A DNA stretch of 64,000 nt. Origin: Diphasiastrum complanatum (Eukaryota; Streptophyta; Lycopodiopsida; Lycopodiales; Lycopodiaceae). Numbering within the stretch: the stretch's first letter is position 1; each line of letters begins with the position of its first letter. This document shows, piece by piece, positions 20,876 through 31,367 of this stretch. The stretch covers positions 14,818,393 through 14,882,392 of the forward strand of contig CM055106.1 of assembly GCA_029204225.1 (NCBI GenBank), written 5' to 3'. The position numbers and the translations under genes are program-made. A model generated the notes under the pieces. That model was not told the DNA's origin and ran no database searches. It saw only the letters and a list, made by a program, of their open reading frames with translations.

Positions 20876-22903
20876 TTGCAGTCCAACTACAAGAGTCTTC
20901 ACATTCATGGCATCTGTAGATGCACCTCAGCCAAGGAGACTTGGGAGACTCTGAAGAACCTTCATGAAGCTGAGATCAAGTCAAGAAAGAGGAGTAAGAA
21001 CCAGTTTCTCGTGCCTTCACAAAAGAAAAAAGCAAAGAACAAAGACTATGGTAGAGTAGAAGATGAGTCAGCTCATCCTTCTAACTTCAAGAAGAAGACA
21101 CAAGAAGTTCAAACCAATTGTATCATAGAAGACTCACATGCAAGTTGTGGAGAGGCATCTCTTCTGATGTCTAGTTTTTCTTCTTTACCCTTTAATGATG
21201 TATCATGGTATATTGATAGTGGAGCAACAACTCATATGAGTTGCTCCAAAGATTCTTTTGTTTCTATTGAATCTGTTCTATATCCTAAGAAATCAATATA
21301 CACAACAGTTGGTGATGCATGTGCAATTGAAGGTGTTGGAAGTTGTTCCTTAAAACTTACATCTTCTATGAATTTTACACTTTCCAATGTTCTCTATGTG
21401 CCTAATCTCACAAAGAGTGTGATTAGTGTAGGAAAGTTGTTAGATGATGGTTATGAACTGGATTTCAATATCAATGGTTGTTTCATAAAGAAAGAAGATA
21501 AGATCCTTGCAAGTGGATCTAGATATGGAGGCATTTTCAAGCTAGATGTGCATGAAAATTCAAGTTTATGTGATGCTGCATTGATGACTTATGTTTTCAA
21601 GGAGGAGCTATGGCATAGGAAGTTGTATGTTTCCAACTTCAGGTCTATACCTGTTATAGTCAAGGAGATCAAGCCAAGAGTGGCTTATTCTATGGAAAAA
21701 TCACTTATGGATCCATATTTAATGTCTTCCAAAAAGACAGAACATTCTATGGAGTTGGAACATTCCAATGTTCATCTTTCTTTATCAGTAAGCAAGGAAG
21801 GTGTTTCTTGCTTTGCATGTACTATTGATGGATCCACAAGTTACATTTGGTTGTGTCTTGTCTCTTCAAGTTTTTTGGTGCATGTGTATGTTCCATCATG
21901 CAAAACTTTATGGAGTTATGAAGCTAATGGAAGGAGTGCACTTTATGAAGTCTTGTTCAGTTATAAGCCTAAGGTTGTATACCTTAGTGTTCTTGAAGAC
22001 TATTGCTTTGTATGTGGTTTCTTGGAAAGAAAGAAGGATGGTGATTCTAGTCTGTGGATCATGGTTGGATGCTTATCCACCAAGGAAGGCTACATAGCCT
22101 TTACACTCTCTATCTCGAAGGTGTTTGAGCATGGAGAAGTTCTTGATTTTGAAGATCTATTTTCTATCTTGGAAGTGGCCGAGAGCACAGTGTCTCATAG
22201 TGCATCACAAGTCATTACTATGGCAAGTAATCAAGTTGTGATGAGGTCAAAGTTTGAGGAGGAGTATCCTCAACATGCATGTCCAAGGAGATCTTCATCA
22301 TTGTACAAGGCCGAGTCCTTGTTGATCTTATTTTATGGAAAAGAAAAGAAAAGTAAAGGTGGTATTCATTTTGTTTTACTCATCTATTGTTCTTTTTCTT
22401 TGATTAATGATGTATCTTGCTTAATTGAGATTTGCTTTTCTCAAAGATCAAGTAAGACTATTCTGTTTTTGAATGAAGTCTTTAGTTTGGAATTAATTCT
22501 TGTCTTTTGTGACTTGATTATGTTTCCAAAACATCTAGAAAGCAAGATGTTTTACCATCATTTGTATGCTCTTAAATTGAGTAAGAGCAAATATGAGTTT
22601 AGTACTCATAGTTTTAAAAAAGGAGTTTTTTCATGTATTGAGGCATATTGTAAACTTCTTGTGAGGTTAAGTGAAGCATCCACTGAGGACACTTACACCC
22701 TCAAGAAAGTATTTAGCCTTAATTTGGTCAAGTTTGAATATGGTTTCAAGATTAGATCCATTTTGGATAGAGTTCATATTTTTGGGACTAGTGAAGCTAG
22801 TATGCTTAATCTTGAATATTGCTCATCGTACAATCTTGATCTTTATGATCTTTGTGGTCATGATGAGGCATGGAAGCCTCAGTTTTTTCAGTTTTTCTTG
22901 TAG
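20876..22903 (+). CDS. copia A protease/degenerate-integrase protein, 675 open codons
   Basis: The frame is open from a TGA near 20829 to 22903. The first in-frame ATG is at 21167 (residue 98 counted from TTG 20876). Residues about 10-35 resemble the UBN2 gag end (TSAKETWETLKNLHEAE). Residues 111-121 are the protease site WYIDSGATTHM, followed by the usual NVLYVPNLTKSVISVGKL. Residues about 244-255 are a GAG-pre-integrase start (ELWHRKLYVSN). Residues 315-332 recall the start of the integrase core (FACTIDGSTSYIW), and 351-428 recall its C-terminal part (EVLFSYKP, IMVGCLSTKEGYI). The core between these, with its second Asp and Glu, is deleted, and there is no RT. Residues 430-675 are unfamiliar and rich in S, F, L and K. 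The protease could still act; the integrase cannot. Confidence 0.7.
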   Translation: MQSNYKSLHIHGICRCTSAKETWETLKNLHEAEIKSRKRSKNQFLVPSQKKKAKNKDYGRVEDESAHPSNFKKKTQEVQTNCIIEDSHASCGEASLLMSSFSSLPFNDVSWYIDSGATTHMSCSKDSFVSIESVLYPKKSIYTTVGDACAIEGVGSCSLKLTSSMNFTLSNVLYVPNLTKSVISVGKLLDDGYELDFNINGCFIKKEDKILASGSRYGGIFKLDVHENSSLCDAALMTYVFKEELWHRKLYVSNFRSIPVIVKEIKPRVAYSMEKSLMDPYLMSSKKTEHSMELEHSNVHLSLSVSKEGVSCFACTIDGSTSYIWLCLVSSSFLVHVYVPSCKTLWSYEANGRSALYEVLFSYKPKVVYLSVLEDYCFVCGFLERKKDGDSSLWIMVGCLSTKEGYIAFTLSISKVFEHGEVLDFEDLFSILEVAESTVSHSASQVITMASNQVVMRSKFEEEYPQHACPRRSSSLYKAESLLILFYGKEKKSKGGIHFVLLIYCSFSLINDVSCLIEICFSQRSSKTILFLNEVFSLELILVFCDLIMFPKHLESKMFYHHLYALKLSKSKYEFSTHSFKKGVFSCIEAYCKLLVRLSEASTEDTYTLKKVFSLNLVKFEYGFKIRSILDRVHIFGTSEASMLNLEYCSSYNLDLYDLCGHDEAWKPQFFQFFL

Positions 22904-23150
22904 CCAACTTCATGCATGTGGACTTTGCATACCCAAGATCGACATCAGACATGCAGGAGGTACATTGGCATAGTAGCAGGTTGGTGGAATATTTTTCAAA
23001 GGCATTTGGAAAAGATTTCTATCAAAGAGAACTTATTGTGGATTTGGTAAGCATACTGCTATGATGGATTCTTTGTTCATTTTCACTTCAAATGCAAAGC
23101 AAAGAATCCAAACTCAAAGGATCTTCACCAACATCAAATAGATATATTTT

Positions 23151-23159
23151 AAGGAGGAG
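23151..23159 (+). other. copia A polypurine tract
   Basis: AAGGAGGAG immediately before the 3' LTR. The same tract precedes the LTRs of B and C. Confidence 0.75.
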
Positions 23160-24011
23160 TGTTAAAAATTGTAAAACATATATATCATCTGTTGTTAATG
23201 TTTGGGGGATCCTACCCATGTAAATATTTTGTACATATCCAAGGTATGTGAATTGAGCACATATCCTTGTAGAATATGATGAGTTTGGTTTAGGTAGATC
23301 AAATTCCAGTGACATGCATAAAGTCTAGTTGGTCTAGTATGATATGCAATAATGTTGACAATGTCTAGTTTGACATGCATATAGAGATTCACATGGACTT
23401 GGTCAATGATGACCTTGTAGAAACTTTGAGCCACAATAAATGCATAATGTCCTAAGTTTCCATAGTGACATGCAAAGCATGCAATCACTCTAATGGATAC
23501 ATGCATGTAGATTTGTACATGGCTAGTTGAGAAATTGCCATTTGGAGAAAGTAGGTAGAAGTTAGGTGCAACTTGTGCATGCTAGCAGTTAGGTGTCAAG
23601 TTAATAGTTGTTTGCACTTGAATAGGTGTAGGATGTGCATTGAATGCAAGAAGTACCAAGAATTTTGGCTCTCCTATATATGTACATATCATTCTCATTC
23701 ACAAAGTAATGAAGAACCAAAGTTTTGTAGCTATCTCATGCTTGGTTGGATCTAAACTGTTTTTCTTGTTATCTCTCTAGCTTTCTCTCTCTAACTCGTG
23801 TTGAAGCTAATGCTAAAACACTGTAATCTTGTACTTTTAATCATTCTTTGATTCATTGCTATCATAGTCTATTGATTAGCATGCTAGATTGTGAATTAGC
23901 CATATCTTCTGAACTAGATCTTGTTGAACAATCTAGAATCAGGGTACTGTGCCAATCACAAAGCTTAATCAAGATCAGTCACTCTTGTGGACATTCCCCA
24001 CACGTGTGAAT
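23160..24011 (+). repeat. copia A 3' LTR
   Basis: It starts TGTTAAAAATTG. It is colinear with 19278-20137 but stops at GTGTGAAT, about 16 bases short of the LTR end seen in the 5' copy. Confidence 0.85.
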
Positions 24012-24185
24012 ATGTTCCAAGGTGATCTCCCTTCCAATGACTTTCTCCCATATAAAATGGTGTGCTATGTGCTTGCTTCTTGCATGGAAAATTGGATTGT
24101 TTGCAAGAGCTTGTGCGTAGATCTTCATCCTTGATGCATTTTTGCTCCATGAGTAGCCTCTTGATCCATAATACCTCCTTGATAG
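24012..24185 (-). pseudogene. copia B RNase H fragment
   Basis: The minus strand reads STIKEVLWIKRLLMEQK, then AQALANNPIFHARSKH and FIWEKVIGREITLEHI after a frame change. This is the C-terminal part of copia RNase H and is close to element C. It stops at the A insertion on the left and at an abrupt junction with LTR sequence on the right. Confidence 0.7.
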
Positions 24186-24489
24186 AGTGGTTGAGATCCA
24201 AAATAGGTGGGAATGCAGATCAAACATTGGACCACTCTCACACCACCTGTTACACTGATTGGAACACTTTCATGGCACCTCTTACATTGATTGGACCATT
24301 TTGGTCAAATGACATTGTGAGGTGCATAGTCATTAGCCCTCTACCATCAAGACAAGTGTAAGCAACCTACACCATCATGAGCTAATCCAAGTCAAAATTG
24401 GGCCTAATTACTTATTTACAAATGTACAAGGAGTGGATTTGACATAGAAACCCCAAAACGCAAGATAGATAGCTTTTACAATTTTTACA
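24186..24489 (-). repeat. copia B LTR fragment fused to RNase H
   Basis: It repeats the first ~300 bases of the B LTR (compare 18930-19205) and begins TGTAAAAATTG at 24489 on the minus strand. It joins RNase H coding sequence directly at about 24185, so the rest of this LTR, the leader, gag and most of pol have been deleted. Confidence 0.6.
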
Positions 24490-24529
24490 ACTTGCACACA
24501 TACAAAAACTACAATACAACATACGTTGC

Positions 24530-25370
24530 CTTCTCTCTACCATTAAAGTGTTCTACAACATAGACATTGATGTTTGTAGAAATTTAAGAAGAAAACTTGA
24601 TGAAGCACATGAAAAATGCATATTTGTTAGTTTCAGTCATTATTCAAAAGCTTACAATCTTTTCAATCGTATAACTAAGGAAGCCCTCATCATTATTTGA
24701 TATTTACTCCATTTAAGTGGTCTTCTTCTTTGAAAGGAAAGTCACCGACTTCATAGAAAAACTTTCTACTAAATGGTTCACCAAGTCTATTCAAAAAGAA
24801 AATATCTTGGATCAAGGTAAAACCAATCAATGAAAGTGGTTAGGGTCTACATGAGAAAAATAAAAATCATCTTAAAAATTTGAAATTGCATGAATCAATT
24901 ATGTTATGATGGCTAAAGCCATAGAATATCAAGATTTTTCCACAAAGAGGCTTCTGAAATTCATGTTTGAATTGATGCAATGAGATAAAAACAAATTCCT
25001 ATTTTGAAAAATAACACATGGAAGGTTTGCAAATTTCCAAAAGACAATAAATCTATCGGAGTGAGATGAGGTTCTAAAGTAAGTTCAATTCAAATGTCTC
25101 TAATGAGAGGCACAAAGGCAAGTTTATAGCTAAGGGTTTCACAAATTACGGATCTAGAACATGGTGAGATATTTGCAGTTGTTGCCTTAATTATGACTAC
25201 AATTCAAGATGTTCATAGCTCTAGCTACTCATTATTATTGGCCTATTCAACAATTGGATAACACATGGCTATTCAAATGAGGAGATTTGCATTGATCAAC
25301 CTATAGGCTTTGTTGTGAATGGAAAAGAGCATTACGGTCAATACACAAGTGGTGATTTTGATTTTAGTGT
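24530..25370 (+). pseudogene. very old copia integrase-RT remnant
   Basis: Near 24590-24700 the plus strand reads KLDEAHEKCIFVSFSHYSKA and LFNRITKEALII, the end of a copia integrase. Near 25030-25350, through several stops and frame changes, it reads KFPKDNKSIGV, then KGFTNYG, ALATHYYWPIQQLD, and IDQPIGFVVNGKEHY, the start of a copia RT. No LTR is assigned. Confidence 0.6.
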
Positions 25371-26491
25371 TTAGGACGTAAGTATCTTTGTAGGACCATG
25401 CAATTTTCCTTTATAACTGGAAATTGTGTTGTGTATCCAAGATCAATGCATTTTATTTAGTATGAATCGTAGTTGCACTGCATTTCTAAAAACGTAGTGC
25501 AAAAACACGTTTCTAGTTTGGAGTAGCATTTCTCATAAACTTTTTTTTTGGGGGGGAGGGAGGAGGTATGGGTATCAAATTAGAGCACTAATTAAAGGCA
25601 ATATATTTATGTAGGTTGCCAGATGTTTCGAGTACAATGTGGTTCAATTTAGGTGCATCAATTCCTGTCGGATTCTATCCCTATTGATTTTTTAATATCT
25701 ATTTTTTTCAAAGATGATGAATCTAGAAACAAGTTTCTGAGAACCGCGTTTTTAAAAACGCTTTTTTTTTTTTCTTTTCCAAAAATGCATTTATGTGCAA
25801 CTATGGTATGAATGTAGATATTTGCACGTGATAGGTCGTGGAAATAGCTTATACCCTTGTCAACACAAGATTCTTGTAAGATTGTTCATTACAAGAGGAA
25901 AAAGATCAAGAGTCACAATAAAATTCACCTCTAGAAGCAACTTTCACATATATGACAATTTATGCTTATCCGTTTTATTTTGAAAATCCGCTGAAGCAAA
26001 CAAGTTATAGGAAACACTATACATCCTTTGATTATCTTAAGAAAAACTTAGGTCTGATTGTTTTGAGCCATTAACGTGGACATGTGAGAAAATAAAAGAC
26101 TTTTTCTTTAAAATGTAAAAAAAAATCAGAAATACTTTTACTTCCTAAGCATTGTGAACAATTTTCTAAACGTCGTTTTAAAATTCTGGAATAAAATGAA
26201 CAAATCGTTTCTTGTACTTGTTTGGAACGTATGAAAATATGATCTAGGTTTTAATTGTGGACTCATGCAAGTACTTCGTTCTTTGGCTTCGGAGAAAGTG
26301 TCTGCAAGGAGAAGAAATTCTGTAAAATGAGTGGTCAACGTTGTTAATTCTTGGGAGGATCTTAGGAGCCACAGATCATATAGTTGAATCTGAGTTAATT
26401 ATTAGCTTGTGCCTAGGAGATACTTTGGTTGGATATTGAATCCACCATCATATCTGGTAAGGAGTTATGGTTGCCTATGTTTTCTTGATGT
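25371..26491. other. no gene recognised
   Basis: AT-rich DNA with homopolymer runs (for example G-rich near 25551 and T-rich near 25765) and no identifiable motif. Short frames on both strands look random. Confidence 0.35.
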
Positions 26492-26686
26492 GATGATGAT
26501 AAGTACCCTCTTGAGCATGTTGGTAAGTTGTGCGAAACAATCAGAGAATCTTCATGAGCAGCTGTAAGAAGGCAGATCTTTGAAGATCTGGGCTTTCTAA
26601 AAAACCCATGGTATAGCATTAAAGGCCGACATGTGCTTTTCTTTAAAGACTTGCTAAAAAGGAAAGTTAATAATCAACCTGACTGA
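26492..26686 (+). pseudogene. possible exon remnant of an unidentified gene
   Basis: Sixty-four codons read DDDKYPLEHVGKLCETIRES, then one TGA (26555-26557), then AAVRRQIFEDLGFLKNPWYS and KGRHVLFFKDLLKRKV. The composition is protein-like rather than random, and splice-like motifs lie nearby (ATAAG at the start, GGTAAG at 26703). I cannot name the protein. A minus-strand frame overlaps at 26413-26619 but looks like a shadow. Confidence 0.3.
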
Positions 26687-28349
26687 TGATCGATTGACTG
26701 CTGGTAAGTGTGTTTCTTGGTTGCAAAGGCATACATGCATTCTTAAACTAAGCCACATGCAGAATGCTGAAGAATAATGTTAGATGTAGGAGTGTTTGCT
26801 GCATGAAGTTCGTATCTGGAGAGTTCAAAAGGTCAGAGCATTAATACTTAGACACGCTTAGTTACAGAAGCAGTGCAATGACATAAAGTTTGTGTTTGCA
26901 ATAATATTCAAAGTGGCTTAAGTTTACTGATGTGCTTATATGTGATGTGTTTGTTATGTTACATCAATTTGGTTGGGTTTACCTGAATAAATCATAATCT
27001 CTATACTAGTCAGAGGCCTTGGTTACTTATCTGTTAATTTGTATGAGTGCAAAAGGATTAGGGGAGCAAAATTTCAATATGAACTGCAGCTGTAATTGTT
27101 ATCCAGAACAGGTGTAATAAAGACTAGAATGCACTATGGATTAATACTTCCTGGCAAAGTTTGCATTGTGGTTTAACCACCTATATGAATCAAATCTTAG
27201 AATATTTGGGTTTCTAAGACCAAATTTGTTTATGTTTTCTGGATGTTGCCTAAGAACACAACTGTGACCGTTCAAATACTTTGTTTGTCAAGATGAGTGA
27301 TTATCACAAATGTGAAGTGGTTGGCAGAATCTTGGACGAGATGTTTTTGGGGATAACGCATCCATTGAGTTTTACTGTTAAATTTTCATGTTTTATACAG
27401 CTTGCAGTAGCTCGTCCTTTAATTTATTGACTGTTAAAATATTGCAGGTAGTACCTAGTAAGCTATGGAGATGCAACTGACATTAATTCTTGGAGACATA
27501 AGACTCAATTTACAAGGAAGTAGTGGAGGAAATACAGTAGATAGTGGATAGAGTGGACATATTAGAATTAGCTGCAGCTAATCTCAAGCTAAAAGTATTT
27601 TAGACCTCTCTCCAACCCTCCCTTCTCAACCACATATCACTTTAGACTGAATAAGTAAAAATCAAAACAGATTTCCCACTTCCGTTTTATCTAAACTCAA
27701 GTTTCTTTTTCAAGTGTGCCATTTGATGAAAAATAGTGTGTGACTACACTCTTGGTGATTTCTCTCCATCATTCTCCTCAGTTGTGTGAGTTGAAAAAGC
27801 ATAGAGAGCTTCTTGTTTGATATTACCTCTAGGAGGTTTTAATATGTAATGATAGATCGAGAGAATTGAACACAAGATCTGCACCCTAAAGGAACAATTT
27901 TTCAAGCATTACTTGCTTCTTGGATTTAGAGCCAATGTAATTATACATATACACATATTGCTAAAAATAAGCCCAACTCTTGCAAGTTTTTTCCATTATT
28001 GCTCACATCAAGCTTGACTTTATCTTGCAACATGGATCCCTCTATTTTTGTAGGTCACAAATATTCTAGTCTCTCTATGATACAAAATCACAAGACAGCA
28101 ATTAAAGGGTGTCTCACCATTATTGTCAATGGAATTTTTTTTGTGTAACTTGGTTCCTACATAAGCTTCACACAGATGAGAATCTGCACATCGATCGCCA
28201 AAGCCCAATAAGCAGTCTGCTAGGTGAACCATAGCCAGAAGAACCAAGAAGGTTGATGATCCATTTTGAAGAAGGGAAAACCTTGTCACCAAAGAGGAAA
28301 GGGCTCTCTAAATACTTTCTAGTGAGAAATGTCTTGCATGGCAAGGACA
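26687..28349. other. no gene recognised
   Basis: AT-rich sequence. Minus-strand frames at 28020-28350 lie downstream of the RNase H fragment and could be decayed LTR or coding tail. No motif supports a call. Confidence 0.35.
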
Positions 28350-28800
28350 AATCATTTCAGTGTTGCCCTATCAGTGACAAATCAGCGAAAGTTGGTCTTT
28401 CAAAGTTTGCTTTAGTAAAAATATTTGCTACCTGCTTATTTGTGTTGGAATATAGAAGATTGACATCACTATATATGTTTTCCCTGATGATGTGATATTG
28501 AACTTTCATATGGTTTGTGCTAGCATAAAATACTGAATTTTTTGTCAATCACACATGATAAAACAGAAAAGATTGGCCTCACAGTATCTTGAAACTTCTT
28601 AGCCAAACTACCCTCACATGTGGCATTATACATAGCTCAATGTTCTACTTCATTGAAAATAGTACAACAAGAAATAGTACTTGAGCCAAATGAGATAACA
28701 GACTTAAATGTAAATTTACAATCATCAATGCTTGGAGCCCAAGCACAATAATCTCATTACCATGCAAGCAAGGATTCTCAACTAATCAAGATTATTTTGA
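28350..28800 (-). pseudogene. copia RNase H fragment
   Basis: The minus strand encodes CCTIFNEVEH and AMYNATCEG. After a gap and frame change it reads FYASTNHMKVQYHIIRENIY and NKQVANIFTKANFERP. These match the STEAEY, RTKHIEVxYHFIRE and QVADIFTKAL regions of copia RNase H. No accompanying RT or LTR is clear. Confidence 0.65.
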
Positions 28801-28992
28801 GGCAACAAACTTGTTGGTCGTATTTCTATGCAACTTTGTAAGTATAGACATAAAATGACTAAGCAAATCAAATGCAGAAAAAAAAAAGCAAGTTTGGTCA
28901 CCGAGTTGATGTGAGATGATCATAAACAGGTTCTTGTTGATCTTCCATATGGGGCTGGAATCTTCATCTCTCAACAACGATACATTGAACAG

Positions 28993-29196
28993 ATGTTGAA
29001 ACAATCTTCTTTTCTCAAGTCACCGCAAGTTGATGATGCATATGATGGATGCATTAGTGAAAAGTTTCATGCGAAACCTTTTCAATTTGATGTTTTAGCA
29101 AAGGCTGAAAAATTTGAGCACTCTTTGGAACCTTTTTGTACTAATCGCGGGAGTCAACATGTGTCAATTAGTAAAGTGTTAAGAGTGAGCATTTGA
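28993..29196 (+). CDS. unassigned 67-codon ORF
   Basis: The frame is also open upstream from about 28900 (GAGIFISQQRYIEQML, faintly like a copia RT phrase). It has no firm domain. It is followed in the same orientation by the ORF at 29372, possibly parts of one decayed element. Confidence 0.2.
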   Translation: MLKQSSFLKSPQVDDAYDGCISEKFHAKPFQFDVLAKAEKFEHSLEPFCTNRGSQHVSISKVLRVSI

Positions 29197-29371
29197 CGTT
29201 AGACAGCAGGTTCAGTCATCTTCTTTTAGTCATTTACAGCCCATTTTGCATCATGAGCAGTCCATTATGCTTCAGAAATAGCCTGCGGAAGATTATGGAC
29301 AACATGGTCCATGTTGGGAACACTTTGGGCAGCAAAGTATTGAACAGCCCATAACAGTTCCTTGTCGGCTA

Positions 29372-29770
29372 TTGGAGACTTTGCAAGACAACAAAGAAAT
29401 GTCTTACTACGAAGGGAAGGCACATGCCTCGTTAAAATTAGTACCTCTTGCTGATTTTTTTGGTTCTACACTTACTCTTCATCATGTTGTTGGTACATTG
29501 CCTATTCTATGTGAGCAAGTCATTGATGGTAAGGTTTGGGAGGATGTGATGCCAAAAGAGTTTGGTATTCTTTTTTATTGTCCTTATGGTAAGAAGTTTT
29601 TTCGAATGATATGGGAGCCTATGATGGATTACACGTCCATGTTTCGACTTATTGCCGAGTTTATGTTGGTTCCCTACTTCGGATGGAGCATGCAAATCCT
29701 CACCCTTCGACTTGATGCTTCATTACTACGCATTCTTTTCCTTTTATATGTTGGATATGATTGGGGGTGA
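29372..29770 (+). CDS. unassigned 132-codon ORF
   Basis: It encodes a polar start, a central segment (HHVVGTLPILCEQVIDGKVW) and a hydrophobic C-terminus with aromatic clusters. It is not a recognised gag, pol or host domain. About 110 bases downstream lies a purine tract (29884-29893, AAGGAGGGGG), then TATA-containing LTR-like DNA. This suggests it is the last coding region of a decayed LTR element. Confidence 0.25.
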   Translation: METLQDNKEMSYYEGKAHASLKLVPLADFFGSTLTLHHVVGTLPILCEQVIDGKVWEDVMPKEFGILFYCPYGKKFFRMIWEPMMDYTSMFRLIAEFMLVPYFGWSMQILTLRLDASLLRILFLLYVGYDWG

Positions 29771-29883
29771 GATTTCGACTACTTCGGTGCGAACTTTATT
29801 TGCCGACATGAAGTTTGGACAGCAAGTTGCATTTTTCTCTTTCAAGAAGTTACTTCATGTTATGTTATGCATTTCCATTTAAG

Positions 29884-30300
29884 GAGGGGGTCCACTAGGC
29901 CTAATTGTGACATTAAGTACCCCAACGTGACATATTGGAGGTACCTTATTCTTTCTATGTAACTTCTAGAAAGTTGGATAGTCAATAGTCAAGTAGTTGG
30001 ATAGCCAATAGTCATGAAGTTAGATAGTCATCTTGGACTATATATATGTGTGCATCCCATTTGTATGAGACACTTTTGTAAGCAATAGTAACTATTTTCC
30101 TTGGCTGTCCACGAGTTTCTACAAGAGGGTTTCTAGCCATCTCTCTCTTTCTTTTGAGAATGCTTTGTGTGATTGAATAGTTAAGATTCTGGATCCTTAG
30201 GCTTCTAGTTCCTACAGCAATTTCCATACTTGTGTTATGGTGCTGAAGGTCCTCAACCAAAAACTTCTTTACATCTTCAACATCACTTTGGGAGTTCACG
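29884..30300 (+). repeat. LTR-like sequence with purine tract and TATA
   Basis: AAGGAGGGGG is followed by TGTGACATTAAG (29906) and, further on, GGACTATATATATG near 30033. No second copy was found, so the limits are uncertain. Confidence 0.35.
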
Positions 30301-30778
30301 ATACCTTTGACACAAACATTAAGGGCCTTGTGCTCTCATAGATGGCTCTCGGTGAATGTGACTAAGATAAACAAAGGTGAAGGTGGAGGTGGAGAGACTA
30401 TTACCTTTAAGCACATATGCCCAAGATTGGATAGGAGTATGATGTTGTTCCACCTGATTTTCAAGTTGCTGGAGCTTAGCTGAAGTAGCTATTTGGGAAG
30501 ACGCCTTGCTTTTGGTAACTGCAATTTCAATCTTGAGTTCTTTCTGACTTCTTAAGGTGCGATTGCACAAGTAAAAGCAAAGAATTGTGAGAAACCAGTC
30601 TTACTCTGTGGTTGTTGAGATATCCAAACATTCGGAGTTGATCTTCATGGAGTCAAGGGGAGAGCTACAGTAGCTTCGCTATTCAAAATAGGATTTGATG
30701 GCAAAATGGGGGATGCAATAAGTATAAAAGGAGAAGGGGAAGATGGATCCGACTGTGAGGAAGACTTGGAAGCAATAT
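30301..30778. other. no gene recognised
   Basis: A minus-strand frame at 30319-30570 has a weak coiled-coil look (KASSQIATSAKLQQLENQVE) but no identifiable family. This is the left flank of element D. Confidence 0.3.
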
Positions 30779-31367
30779 TGTTACATCTTTTACTCCCTGT
30801 CCCGGTTGTTTACTCTTTTTACTTATAGATGTACTTCTTGTAAATACAGAAATGGCTAAGTCATCGGCTTGTGGTGACCTTTGTAACAGAAATGTAAATA
30901 AAGTTGTTAATGACGTTTCTGAGACTCAAAGTCGCATGTTGCTTGGGTATAGGGTACTGGGTCATTAATTCGGAGTGGCTAGACTGACCTCCTAAAAAGT
31001 AGGAGAGCTGACTAGTCAACGTGACACATGTCATATGCTCATTGGGACACTTGGTCCAGTGAATGAGTGACACATGTCAAGGTTGACCAGTCAAACATGA
31101 CACGTGTCACATGCCCCCCGGGACATTTGGTCCAATGGATGAGTGACACATGTCAGCCTACTCACTTGCCTATGTGTCAGGGTTAAGGGGTGCTTGAGGA
31201 TTTTGGATAAGTGAGCCTAGAGAGAGGCATTCCTCATCATAATCTATGCAGCAAAGGCTGGGAGGAGACAAGGCAGCCAGCTCCATCTTGTGTTAGAAGT
31301 AATTTGATGCTTGTATGTGAAGGAAATTAGCAAGGTTTGAAGAGAAGATCACGGAGTGAGTCTGACA
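30779..31367 (+). repeat. D 5' LTR
   Basis: It starts TGTTACATC and ends GTCTGACA, colinear with 35157-35734. It contains four copies of TGACACATGTCA or a close variant (31022, 31068, 31098 and 31144). Confidence 0.9.

Larger units (their letters stand above)
19278..24011 (+). mobile_element. copia A, non-autonomous Ty1/copia element
   Basis: Two LTRs (19278-20137 and 23160-24011), a tRNA-iMet primer site, one 675-codon ORF, a purine tract, and no RT or RNase H. It lies inside the RNase H end of element B. Both outer ends are slightly eroded: the left LTR lacks its first ~7 bases, the right LTR lacks its last ~16, and roughly 55 bases of B are missing at the junction when compared with element C. 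The LTRs are nearly identical by eye, so the insertion is fairly recent relative to its neighbours. Confidence 0.85.
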
